Positions 25,490 to 33,918 of a stretch of DNA of 64,000 bases are shown here, one piece after another (position 1 is the first letter of the stretch; each line of letters opens with the position of its first letter). The position numbers were made by a program, and so were the translations under genes. The DNA comes from an uncultured Butyrivibrio sp. (lineage in GTDB: Bacteria > Bacillota > Clostridia > Lachnospirales > Lachnospiraceae), in the NCBI GenBank assembly GCA_946623755.1, contig CAMORK010000002.1, forward strand, positions 49,748 through 113,747. The letters are read 5' to 3'. A model generated the notes under the pieces. That model was not told where the DNA came from. It searched no databases and worked only from the letters and a program-made list of their open reading frames with translations.

Positions 25490-27754
25490 TCATACGGTAT
25501 GCATGGGGTCAAAGTCAAATTGCACTGTAATTGTCTTTAACCTGCCCATAGCTTCAAGCTCCTTGATATAGCTCTCCAGCATGTCCTTAAGGCCTACCAG
25601 AGCGTTATAGTCATCAAGCTTAACATACAATACTATTCTGAATACATCGTTAATCTTACCTATATTGCCAAATGCCGGTCCGATGAAGACCGCGCCAGTT
25701 ACCTTCTGCTGTTCCATTACAGCCCGAAGTCTTGTGGCAAACTGCATTCCCTCATCTTCGTCCCTGCTAAAGAGCTGAACACACATCATGTGCGATACAG
25801 GCGGATAACGAAGAAGCTTCCTGTAGGATATTTCCTCCTGATAAAAAGACAAGTAGTCCTGCCTCGACGCTGTCTGAATGCTGTAGTGCTCAGGCTGATA
25901 GCTCTGTATTACTACGTTTCCGGGCTTTGTGCCTCTTCCGGCTCTTCCGGCAGCTTGCGTAAGGAGCTGGAAAGTTCGCTCGCTGGCTCTAAAGTCACTG
26001 GCATAGAGCGACATATCTGCAGCAAGGATTCCCACCAGAGTGACATCAGGAAAATCATGGCCCTTTACTATCATCTGTGTTCCCACGAGAACATCCGCTT
26101 CTCTGTTTGCAAAGGCAGACAGTATTTTGTCATAGCTTCCCTTGGTCCTCGTAGTATCAGCATCCATCCTAAGAACCCTTGCCTGTGGCCAGAATTTTTT
26201 TACTTCATCCTCAATCTGCTGTGTTCCTGCCCTGAAGGACGATACATACTTAGAACCACACTTCGGACATATCTTAGGTCTAGGCTCCTCATGTCCGCAG
26301 TAGTGACATACAAGCCTTCCCCCTCTGTGTTCTGACAAAGACACATCACAGTGAGGGCACTTAAAGACATGACCACAGGATCTGCAGGAGACAAACCCTG
26401 CAAGACCTCTTCTGTTGATAAAGAGCATGGCCTGCTCACCCTTTGAAAGTCTGTCTGCCATCAGCTCCTGAAGTCTTAATGAGAAGATTGACCTGTTTCC
26501 GGCTCTTAGCTCCTCTCTGAGGTCAGCAATCTCAACCTCCGGAAGTGTGCCTCCCGTAAGCCTTCTGTTTAATTCAAAAAGATGATACTCTCCGGTAGTG
26601 GCTCGATAATATGACTCAAGCGAAGGAGTAGCAGAGCCCAGCACAACGCATGCTCCGTCGGGAAGCAGCTTTGCAAGCTCAATCGCTGTTTCTCTTGCAT
26701 GATATTTGGGAGCATTGTCACTCTTATACGTCTGCTCATGCTCCTCGTCAATGATTATTATTCCTGTATTTGGAAACGGTGTGAAAAGAGCTGATCTCGG
26801 CCCTATGATTATATCTATATCACCACACCTTGCCCTCTCCATCTGGTCAAACTTCTCCCCCGGAGAAAGCGATGAATTCATCACGGAAACTCTGTCTCCG
26901 AAGTGTCTGTAAAAGCGCATGAGAGTCTGATAAGTGAGTGCTATCTCAGGAATCAGGACAATTGCCTGCTTCCCTCGCTTTATCATGTTATCTATGAGCG
27001 CTATATAAACCTCTGTCTTGCCGCTTCCCGTGATTCCGTGGATCAGATAAGTATCTCTTTTGCCATTGTCGTAGTCATTACTTACGGTGTCAACTATACT
27101 CTGCTGTTCAGGACTCAGAATCTTATCTTCATATCTTGCAGAAGTCCCTGCTATCGGAGTTCTGAAATACTCTTCACTGTCTATCCTTATAATCCCTGCT
27201 TCGCTCATACTCTTAAGGGTCTGGGAGCTCACACCGAGCTTATCCGTTATAAGCTCATAGGGGATCCTCTCGTCGCTATTATCAAGGAGTTCCTTCAGGA
27301 TCCTCTCTCTGGCCTTCTGCTTCTTCCTTATACACTCATAGTACGCCTCTGTTGCCTCCCTTAGTGGCATACGCAGGGATACAAACTTATGAACCTGCCT
27401 CTTCATCTTCTTGCAGGATGGGAGCACAGTCTTAAGGGCAGCATTCATGGTACCGCCATAGTTTCTCTTCATCCAGGCGGCAAGCTTAATGGATATATCA
27501 TCGGCAGAAGTCATATCCTTAGACACTGCTATGATCTCTTTAATCTTATCCGGATCCCAGTTTGCCTCATCCGTAAGCTCGATCACATACCCCTTTCTCT
27601 GGGTATCCCCCTTACCAAAAGGCACAATAACACAATCTCCGACAGCCACCTTTCCTCTTAACCTGTCCGGAATTCTATACTGAAAAAGTCTATCAACTTT
27701 CTCATGGGATATATCAATTATTATATTCGCGTAAAGTGCTGCTTCTCTTTCCAA
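25490..27754 (-). CDS. priA: Primosomal replication-restart helicase PriA
   Basis: 754-residue DNA helicase that reloads the replisome at stalled forks. The N-terminal 3'-DNA-binding domain precedes a superfamily 2 helicase core with Walker A GITGSGKTEVY, DEEH box, GSATPSLES and QAAGRAGRG motifs. The zinc insertion has paired cysteines (CRSCGHVFKCPHC, CHYCG, CPKCG). The start is TTG, with GGAG 6 bp upstream (GGAGTTACACTTGG); the encoded YANIIIDI opening is normal for PriA. Preceded by a 303-bp gap holding the large inverted-repeat element at 27857-28045. Confidence 0.96.
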   Translation of the reverse strand: MEREAALYANIIIDISHEKVDRLFQYRIPDRLRGKVAVGDCVIVPFGKGDTQRKGYVIELTDEANWDPDKIKEIIAVSKDMTSADDISIKLAAWMKRNYGGTMNAALKTVLPSCKKMKRQVHKFVSLRMPLREATEAYYECIRKKQKARERILKELLDNSDERIPYELITDKLGVSSQTLKSMSEAGIIRIDSEEYFRTPIAGTSARYEDKILSPEQQSIVDTVSNDYDNGKRDTYLIHGITGSGKTEVYIALIDNMIKRGKQAIVLIPEIALTYQTLMRFYRHFGDRVSVMNSSLSPGEKFDQMERARCGDIDIIIGPRSALFTPFPNTGIIIIDEEHEQTYKSDNAPKYHARETAIELAKLLPDGACVVLGSATPSLESYYRATTGEYHLFELNRRLTGGTLPEVEIADLREELRAGNRSIFSLRLQELMADRLSKGEQAMLFINRRGLAGFVSCRSCGHVFKCPHCDVSLSEHRGGRLVCHYCGHEEPRPKICPKCGSKYVSSFRAGTQQIEDEVKKFWPQARVLRMDADTTRTKGSYDKILSAFANREADVLVGTQMIVKGHDFPDVTLVGILAADMSLYASDFRASERTFQLLTQAAGRAGRGTKPGNVVIQSYQPEHYSIQTASRQDYLSFYQEEISYRKLLRYPPVSHMMCVQLFSRDEDEGMQFATRLRAVMEQQKVTGAVFIGPAFGNIGKINDVFRIVLYVKLDDYNALVGLKDMLESYIKELEAMGRLKTITVQFDFDPMHTV

Positions 27755-27856
27755 GTGTAACTCCTTTACGTATTCAGTCTCAAAAACATATAGGCTATTA
27801 TACCACGCCCTAATCCGATTCCTTAGACGATCTCATCTAAACGTAAATTATTTGAA

Positions 27857-28045
27857 GGCGGCTCTGACTGGAGGGCTCCCGGCCAATATATGTGAGAATT
27901 TTTGAGTCTTGTCCTGCGGAGATGAGACCTATCAATTTCTTAGTGCCTATGCACGTAGAAATTGATGTCCAGGGCTCAGTGGAGCGCTTAGGACAACGAG
28001 AAAATGATCACATATATTGGCCGGGAGCCCCCAGGCAGAGCCGCC
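27857..28045. repeat. Nested 189-bp inverted-repeat element between murE and priA
   Basis: Outer arms of ~38 bp (27857-27895 and 28008-28045) share GGCGGCTCTG, CTCCCGGCCAATATATGTGA with about three mismatches or small indels. Inside are a second pair, TTGTCCT (27909-27915) with AGGACAA (27990-27996), and an inner palindrome ATCAATTTCT...AGAAATTGAT (27931-27966). It fills most of the 303-bp gap and has no credible ORF. On transcription it would fold into one long branched hairpin. No T-run follows either arm, so it is a poor terminator. A MITE-like element or a structured RNA are the main options; clear target-site duplications are not seen. Confidence 0.75.
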
Positions 28046-28057
28046 CCAAGTCCTTCA

Positions 28058-29545
28058 TCATTTGCGTTCGTTGAGGATTTCCTGGATGAGTTCGCGCTCG
28101 TCCATGTGGTATTTGACGCCCTTGATCTCCTGGTAGTCCTCGTGGCCCTTGCCGGCGAGAACAATGATGTCACCCTGCTCGCCATGGTCGATGGCATAAG
28201 CTATGGCTTCCTTGCGGTCAGTGATCTTGATGTATTTGCCATCGGTTTTTTTGATGCCGGTCTCGATGTCATTTATTATGTCCTCCGGCTCCTCAAAACG
28301 AGGATTGTCAGATGTGATTATGGTGAAGTCCGCATATCTTCCGGAGACCTCTCCCATCTCAAAGCGGCGGAGCTTACTTCTGTTGCCGCCACAGCCAAAG
28401 AGACAGATAAGTCTGTTGGGGCGATAATCGCGAAGTGTTGTCAAAAGAGATTTAAGCGCCATTGCATTGTGGGCGTAGTCAATCATCAGTGTGAAATCAT
28501 CAGATACCTTGACCATCTCTATTCTGCCCTTAACCTTGGCATCCTTGAGTGCAGGAGCAATCTGCTCAGGGCTGCAGCCAAAGTGCCTTGCAACAGCAAT
28601 TGCGCACAATGCGTTGTATACACTGAACTTGCCGGGATTCGTGATCTCCGCATGCATGTTGATAAGTCCCTCTGTGTCAAAGAATACTCCCAGATTACCG
28701 GGTTTTCTGATGTATGCAAGATTGATGGCGCGAATATCCACATCATTATTAAAGCCATAAGTTTCAACATCACAGGTGTGACCTTCAAGAATATCCTCGG
28801 TATGAATATCGTCTCCGTTGCAGATACCTACCTTGCACTGTTTAAAGAGAAGGCCTTTACAGTGCATGTAATCCTCAAAGTCCTTGTGTTCATTAGGGCC
28901 AATGTGATCCGGCTCAATATTGGTAAAGATTCCGATATCAAATATAAATCCCTGACTTCTGTGAAGCATAAGTCCCTGAGAAGAGACCTCCATGACTACC
29001 GCATCACATCCGGCTTCTACCATTCTGGACATGTACTCCTGTAAAGTATACGACTCAGGTGTTGTATTCTCGGCATGAATATGCTCATCACCGATTATAA
29101 CCTCTATAGTTCCGATAAGTCCTACTTTGTATCCCGCATTCTCAAGCATGCTCCTGATGAGATATGTTGTAGTTGTCTTGCCCTTGGTTCCTGTTATACC
29201 TATTGTCTTAAGTTTGGAAGCCGGGTGATCAAAATATGCAGCTGAAATAAAAGCCATGGCATATCTGGTGTCTGCGACTCTTATAACAGGCAGCTCTGAG
29301 CTTTCCGGGAGCTCAACATCAGATTCTGCAACAATAGCTGCCGCATTTTTCTCAGCTGCGTCTGCCGCACAGGAATGCCCGTCAAAATTTGCACCCTTAA
29401 TACAGATAAAGAGCGATCCCTCTTCAATTTTCCTGTTATCATTTATTACATTTTTAATCTCGATATCAGCCGCATTTAGTTCTCTGTTACTATTTCCTGC
29501 AGTGATTCTGTATTCAAGTCCTTCCAGCAGTTTTTCAAGCTTCAT
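28058..29545 (-). CDS. murE: UDP-MurNAc-L-Ala-D-Glu:meso-diaminopimelate ligase MurE
   Basis: Adds the third amino acid to the peptidoglycan stem peptide. ATP-binding motif GITGTKGKTTTTYL lies near residue 105-118. The substrate motif DNPR (in TSDNPRFEEPEDI) marks meso-diaminopimelate rather than lysine. The central domain has EVSSQGL and the C-terminal ligase domain VDYAHNAMALK-like residues. The reading frame stays open to 29710, but the ATG at 29545 with GGAGGT 6 bp upstream gives the normal 495-residue protein and is used. Its own promoter lies in the gap after recJ. Confidence 0.96.
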   Translation of the reverse strand: MKLEKLLEGLEYRITAGNSNRELNAADIEIKNVINDNRKIEEGSLFICIKGANFDGHSCAADAAEKNAAAIVAESDVELPESSELPVIRVADTRYAMAFISAAYFDHPASKLKTIGITGTKGKTTTTYLIRSMLENAGYKVGLIGTIEVIIGDEHIHAENTTPESYTLQEYMSRMVEAGCDAVVMEVSSQGLMLHRSQGFIFDIGIFTNIEPDHIGPNEHKDFEDYMHCKGLLFKQCKVGICNGDDIHTEDILEGHTCDVETYGFNNDVDIRAINLAYIRKPGNLGVFFDTEGLINMHAEITNPGKFSVYNALCAIAVARHFGCSPEQIAPALKDAKVKGRIEMVKVSDDFTLMIDYAHNAMALKSLLTTLRDYRPNRLICLFGCGGNRSKLRRFEMGEVSGRYADFTIITSDNPRFEEPEDIINDIETGIKKTDGKYIKITDRKEAIAYAIDHGEQGDIIVLAGKGHEDYQEIKGVKYHMDERELIQEILNERK

Positions 29546-29573
29546 CTGTTGACCTCCGAATTTTAATATTTTC

Positions 29574-29635
29574 GTCACAATTGCGACACAAATGTGTATT
29601 ATATTATTTTTATAGATGTGAACTAGCTCACATCT
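29574..29635 (-). promoter_or_regulatory. murE promoter region with two dyads flanking the -10
   Basis: A TATAAT -10 is at 29598-29603 on the minus strand, about 53 bp before murE. No good -35 is visible. In its place lies a 22-bp inverted repeat AGATGTGA-N6-TCACATCT (29614-29635). A second, 14-bp near-palindrome, GTCACAATTGCGAC (29574-29587), lies just downstream of the -10. Both look like protein-binding sites; the TGTGA/TCACA half-sites resemble CRP/FNR-family operators. Confidence 0.5.
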
Positions 29636-29647
29636 CCCCCTCATAAG

Positions 29648-29686
29648 AAACCGCAAACACACGCTTGTCGTGTGTTTTTGTGGTTT
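29648..29686 (-). terminator. Hairpin at the recJ 3' end
   Basis: AACCGCAAACACACG (29649-29663) pairs with CGTGTGTTTTTGTGGTT across a 5-base loop and overlaps the recJ stop. No strong T-run follows on the minus strand, so it may act as a 3'-protecting hairpin as much as a terminator. Confidence 0.55.
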
Positions 29687-31481
29687 ATGGAGTATTTTTT
29701 GAATAATCACTCATTACCAGCTGAACGCTTTCTCTTCCCATATAGCTGTTAATATTCGGGTAAAAAGCCGCCTTAATGGTCATAGAATCCTTGACTTCTC
29801 CGGCGTAGAGATTCTCTACACCTTCAGCACCAAACTCACTTTCCAGAAATTCATTAAAGCTGTCCAGATCTCCAAAATACATCATATCGCAGGTTCTGCC
29901 CGATTCATCGCACACTCTGTATTTACCGCAGTTTCTGTTCTTACCCAGGATCCTGCCGGAGAGGAGTTTTACATCCTTTTGTACAAATAAAGGTTTCTCA
30001 TTGCCATTCCCAAAGGGCTCAAGTCTCTCAAGCTCCTTTACAAAATCCATATCAGCATATCTGAACGGAAGGACCATATCAACCTTTAGAACCGGCACAA
30101 AATCCTCTTTTGTCAGCATACACTGTTCATTGAGTCTTGTCCTGAGTATGTCTATATTCTCAATAGGAAGCGATAATCCGGCTGCCATTTTATGTCCGCC
30201 AAACTTCGTAAACAGTTCTTTACAAGCTGAAAGCGCCTTAAACATATCATAGCTTTCTATGGATCTGCCTGATCCCTTAGCTCCCTCTGCCCCATTGGTA
30301 AGAATGATAGTGGGTCTGTAATACTTCTCTTTGATCCTTCCCGCTATGATTCCCGCAATAGATTCAGCAACATCAGGGAGATAGACCACAAGGACCTTGG
30401 GAAGCTCCCCGCCTTCAGTCATTTTCTCAATCTCCGAAATTGCAGCTTCCACTCCACGAACCGTCAGGGTCTTTCTGGAGTCATTCATATCCTTAAGATC
30501 CTGCGCCATACTAGCAGCCTTGTTTATGTCTTTTTCAAGAAAAAGAGAAAGAGCACGTGATGCAAGATCAAGTCGTCCGGTAGCATTAAGGCACGGCCCG
30601 ATTACAAAGCCATAGTGGAATGCTGAAAGTCTTCTTGCATCAAGGTCATTTACATTGATGAGAGCCCTAAGCCCGGGATTTTGCGTAAATGCTATCCTCT
30701 TAAGTGACTCCTTGACAATTATCCTGTTCTCATCGCGCAGCTCCATAACATCACAGACTGTTGCGATTCCGGCAAAGATAAGCATTTCATCAAAGAATTC
30801 CCTGACTTCATCCTCTTTATCCCGACCGGTGATCCTGGCCATCATCTGAAGGAACTTATATGCAACAACAGCTCCGCATATCTCCTTAAAGCTGCAGCTT
30901 CCTTCTCTTCTCTTGGGATCAATAACTGCATCTGCAGGAGGAAGGATCTCTTTGCCACCATCACTTCCCTCTTCAAAAGGGACCTCGTGATGATCTGTGA
31001 CAACTACTGTCAAGCCTTCATCCTTGGCATGTCTGACCTGTTCAAATGCAGCTATTCCATTATCACAGGTAATAATGGTATCACGGCCTTCTGCAATGGC
31101 ATCATCCACCAGCTTGATACTAAGTCCGTATCCGTCCTTGACCCTGTCAGGAAGGACATAATCAACATCTGCCCCAAAAAGCTCAAGACCCTTGACCAGG
31201 ATATAGGAAGAACAGATTCCATCCACATCATAGTCTCCGATTACCCTGATATGAGCACCATCGGATATTCTTCCAAGTATCACCTCAGCTCCCTTTTCTA
31301 TATCAAAGAGTTCTGAAGGGTCATGAAGCATCGAAGCATCTCCGGAAAGATATCTCATTATCTCTTCATCAGTAGAAAGCCCTCTATTGATAAGAAGTCT
31401 GGCTGTTATCCTGCTTATTCCAAACTTGTCTGCTATCGCATCAAAGTCAGCCTTCTTCATCTTCACCATCCATTTTGACAT
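29685..31481 (-). CDS. recJ: Single-stranded-DNA-specific 5'-3' exonuclease RecJ
   Basis: 598-residue DHH-family exonuclease in recombination and mismatch repair. Motifs are VIGDYDVDGICSSY (motif I), DNGIAAFEQ, VVTDHHEVP (DHH) and VIDPKR, then the DHHA1 nucleic-acid-binding domain with GSGRSIESYDMF and KFGGHKMAAGLSL, and an OB domain near the end. The frame opens at 31502, but ATG 31481 has GAGGAG 7 bp upstream and is used. It lies between secDF (terminated) and murE. Confidence 0.95.
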   Translation of the reverse strand: MSKWMVKMKKADFDAIADKFGISRITARLLINRGLSTDEEIMRYLSGDASMLHDPSELFDIEKGAEVILGRISDGAHIRVIGDYDVDGICSSYILVKGLELFGADVDYVLPDRVKDGYGLSIKLVDDAIAEGRDTIITCDNGIAAFEQVRHAKDEGLTVVVTDHHEVPFEEGSDGGKEILPPADAVIDPKRREGSCSFKEICGAVVAYKFLQMMARITGRDKEDEVREFFDEMLIFAGIATVCDVMELRDENRIIVKESLKRIAFTQNPGLRALINVNDLDARRLSAFHYGFVIGPCLNATGRLDLASRALSLFLEKDINKAASMAQDLKDMNDSRKTLTVRGVEAAISEIEKMTEGGELPKVLVVYLPDVAESIAGIIAGRIKEKYYRPTIILTNGAEGAKGSGRSIESYDMFKALSACKELFTKFGGHKMAAGLSLPIENIDILRTRLNEQCMLTKEDFVPVLKVDMVLPFRYADMDFVKELERLEPFGNGNEKPLFVQKDVKLLSGRILGKNRNCGKYRVCDESGRTCDMMYFGDLDSFNEFLESEFGAEGVENLYAGEVKDSMTIKAAFYPNINSYMGRESVQLVMSDYSKNTP

Positions 31482-31544
31482 ACAAACACTCCTCAAATCC
31501 ATACTAAAAGATGTCTATACCCTTGCATAAAATGCTCAAAAGGG

Positions 31545-31585
31545 TAAAAAAACACCGTTCATATTATTATAAACATGAACGGTGT
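31545..31585 (-). terminator. Intrinsic terminator of secDF
   Basis: ACACCGTTCAT (31552-31562) pairs with ATGAACGGTGT (31575-31585); on the minus strand the stem is followed by TTTTTTTACCC. It is 14 bp after the secDF stop. Confidence 0.9.
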
Positions 31586-31599
31586 CCTATATTTATACC

Positions 31600-33900
31600 T
31601 TATTCAGCTTTTTTGCTTCCAATGAAGTTCTTAAAGCTTGTCTTGAGGTCATACCACATAGGTGATGCGATGAAGATTGATGAGTATGTACCACAGATTA
31701 CGCCAACCATAAGTGGAAGAGCAAAAGCCTTGATATCAGCTACACCGAATATGTAAAGAGCAAATACTGTAAAGAATGTAGTTGCTGATGTAAAGAGGCT
31801 TCGTGTAACAGTCTGGGATACACTGGTATTTACCAGATCTTCCATCTCCTTCCTGCCTGTTGCAAGGTGCAGGTTCTCACGGATACGGTCGAAGGTAACA
31901 ATTGTATCGTTGATGGAGTAACCGATGATCGTAAGTACTACTGCGATGAATGTGTTACCTACTGCAAGTCTTGTAAACGCATAAGATGCAACTACAACAA
32001 GTGCATCATGGGCAAGAGCTATAATAGCAGCTGCACCAAACTTGATATCCTTGAATCTGATCCAGATATAGATCAACATAAGTGCAAGCGCTATAGCAAG
32101 AGCAACTACTGCATCAGTTCTCATCTCTGAGCTGATGACACCACTGATGGTCTCTGCTGCTATGTTCTCAGGGCTTACACCGTAATTGGTTTCAAGCATC
32201 TGATCAACAGCCTCTCTCTGATCAACTGTAAGAGTTGATGTCTTAAAGATAACCTGATTTGTTCCGGTAACTGTCTGGATAAGGACCTCATTGATGCCTG
32301 CTGCACTCTTGATATCTTCCTTAACACCTGACTCAAGCTCAGCAAGAGTGTATGCCTTGTCAAATGTAACAGTTGTTGATGTACCGCCAACGAAATCAAG
32401 GCTGTAGTTAAATGCTCCCTTACCTGCTGATGCATTAACACCCATAACTACAAAGCCGGCAATAATGATTGCGCATGAAATAGCGTAGAATATCTTTCTC
32501 TTACCAACAAAATCGAACTTCTTAACCTTCTTGGCCTTACCGTAAAGAACAGGACTCTGGAGTCCGATTCCGTAAAGGATTGATGTGATAGCTCTTGTAA
32601 CAACAAGTGCTGTAAACATTGAAAGGATAATACCAAGTATAAGAGTCTCAGCAAATCCCTTAATGCTTCCTGTACCCTTCCACAACAGTACTGCTGCAAT
32701 GATAAGGGTTGTGATATTACCGTCAAGGATTGATGACAGAGCCTTGTTATATCCGTTCTTTCTTGCTTCATCAACCGACTTGCCTGCTGCAATTTCCTCC
32801 TTGATCCTGGAGAAAACAAGCACGTTGGCATCAACCGCCATACCGATTGAAAGGATGATACCTGCTATTCCGGGAAGAGTAAGTGTCATTTCGAATGCAG
32901 AGAGCAGGAATACTATAAGTCCTGAATAAAATGCCAGAGCAATTGTTGCTGAAAGGCCCAGCAGTCTGAAGAACACGATCATAAATACTGCAATAAGTGC
33001 AAATCCAACCGCTGCTGCGATAAGGCTTGTCTTAATAGCATCACTTCCCAGCTGAGCACCTACAACGTTTGAACGAAGTTCGTTGAGCTGAAGCTTAAGT
33101 CCACCGATACGGATCATTGAAGCAAGATTATCTGCTGCCTCAAATGAGCTCATTCCGGTGATGACAGCCTTGCCGTCCGTGATAGCTGCCTGAACAGTAG
33201 GAACACTGATAAACTGTCCGTCATAATAGATACCGATGCTCTCACCGTTTGCAAAAGCCTTTGTTGTAGCATCTGCAAATGCCTTGGCACCATTTTCCGT
33301 AAACTCAAGGGAAACAACAGCCTCCTGTGCTCCGTATGAATCCTGCTGATATGCTGCCTGGGCAACTTCTACATCTTCGCCTCCAAGAACAATTGATCCT
33401 TCAGCCTTAAGCTCTTCAATTGTCTTGTTGAGCTGGTAGCCATAGATCATCATACCGTTCTCATCAGTCTCAACATTTCCATCCTCTGTGATTCCGGAAT
33501 GATATGTGTAGTTATCATTGCCATTTGCATCTGTCTGAGCTATGAAATAAAGATTACCGGGCTGTCCCAGATCCTCAAGGATCTTGTTGGCATCTGACAC
33601 GCCGGGAATCTCAATGTTTATACGGTTTGTACCTTCCTGATAAACCTGAGACTCTGTGCTGTACTGCTGCACACGCTGCTGCAGCTTGTAAATGGTATCT
33701 GACATATCCTCTTTACTGGGAGTGCCATCACCAACTACCTCGTAAGTGATGCTGACACCACCTGCAAGATCAAGTCCGAGATCAATACTATCAAGTGATC
33801 CTGACTTATCGGCGCCGAGTCCGAAAACTGCTGAGTACCCGATTCCCCCAAGAAGTCCGAGGGTAAGGATCAGCGCCAATACATACTTTAACCTTTTCAT
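31600..33900 (-). CDS. secDF: Protein translocase subunit SecDF (fused)
   Basis: 766-residue fusion of SecD and SecF, the proton-driven accessory of the Sec translocon. The SecD half has an N-terminal helix, a P1 domain (about 35-270, with LGLDLAGGVSITYEV and NLYFIAQ) and a helix block with GMAVDANVLVFSRIKEE. The SecF half begins near residue 465 (DFVGKRKIFYAIS) and includes YSLDFVGGTSTTV and GYSINDTIVTFDRIRE. About twelve membrane segments are expected. ATG 33900 with GGAGG upstream. Immediately downstream of the SCIFF maturase (18-bp gap) and probably co-transcribed. Confidence 0.96.
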   Translation of the reverse strand: MKRLKYVLALILTLGLLGGIGYSAVFGLGADKSGSLDSIDLGLDLAGGVSITYEVVGDGTPSKEDMSDTIYKLQQRVQQYSTESQVYQEGTNRINIEIPGVSDANKILEDLGQPGNLYFIAQTDANGNDNYTYHSGITEDGNVETDENGMMIYGYQLNKTIEELKAEGSIVLGGEDVEVAQAAYQQDSYGAQEAVVSLEFTENGAKAFADATTKAFANGESIGIYYDGQFISVPTVQAAITDGKAVITGMSSFEAADNLASMIRIGGLKLQLNELRSNVVGAQLGSDAIKTSLIAAAVGFALIAVFMIVFFRLLGLSATIALAFYSGLIVFLLSAFEMTLTLPGIAGIILSIGMAVDANVLVFSRIKEEIAAGKSVDEARKNGYNKALSSILDGNITTLIIAAVLLWKGTGSIKGFAETLILGIILSMFTALVVTRAITSILYGIGLQSPVLYGKAKKVKKFDFVGKRKIFYAISCAIIIAGFVVMGVNASAGKGAFNYSLDFVGGTSTTVTFDKAYTLAELESGVKEDIKSAAGINEVLIQTVTGTNQVIFKTSTLTVDQREAVDQMLETNYGVSPENIAAETISGVISSEMRTDAVVALAIALALMLIYIWIRFKDIKFGAAAIIALAHDALVVVASYAFTRLAVGNTFIAVVLTIIGYSINDTIVTFDRIRENLHLATGRKEMEDLVNTSVSQTVTRSLFTSATTFFTVFALYIFGVADIKAFALPLMVGVICGTYSSIFIASPMWYDLKTSFKNFIGSKKAE

Positions 33901-33918
33901 GACTTATTATTCCTCCAT

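Noticed and set aside
27857-28045. Retron msr-msd RNA as explanation of the nested inverted repeat
   Set aside because: No reverse transcriptase gene is nearby; both flanking genes are murE and priA.
28004-29044. A 346-codon plus-strand open frame opposite murE
   Set aside because: It lies entirely antisense to a clearly conserved murE, begins inside the inverted-repeat element, and its product shows no recognisable domain. It is a shadow of murE codon bias.
29546-29710. Longer MurE N-terminus starting at 29710
   Set aside because: The extra 55 residues overlap the recJ stop, run through the promoter and dyads and have no family similarity; the ATG at 29545 has a strong ribosome site.
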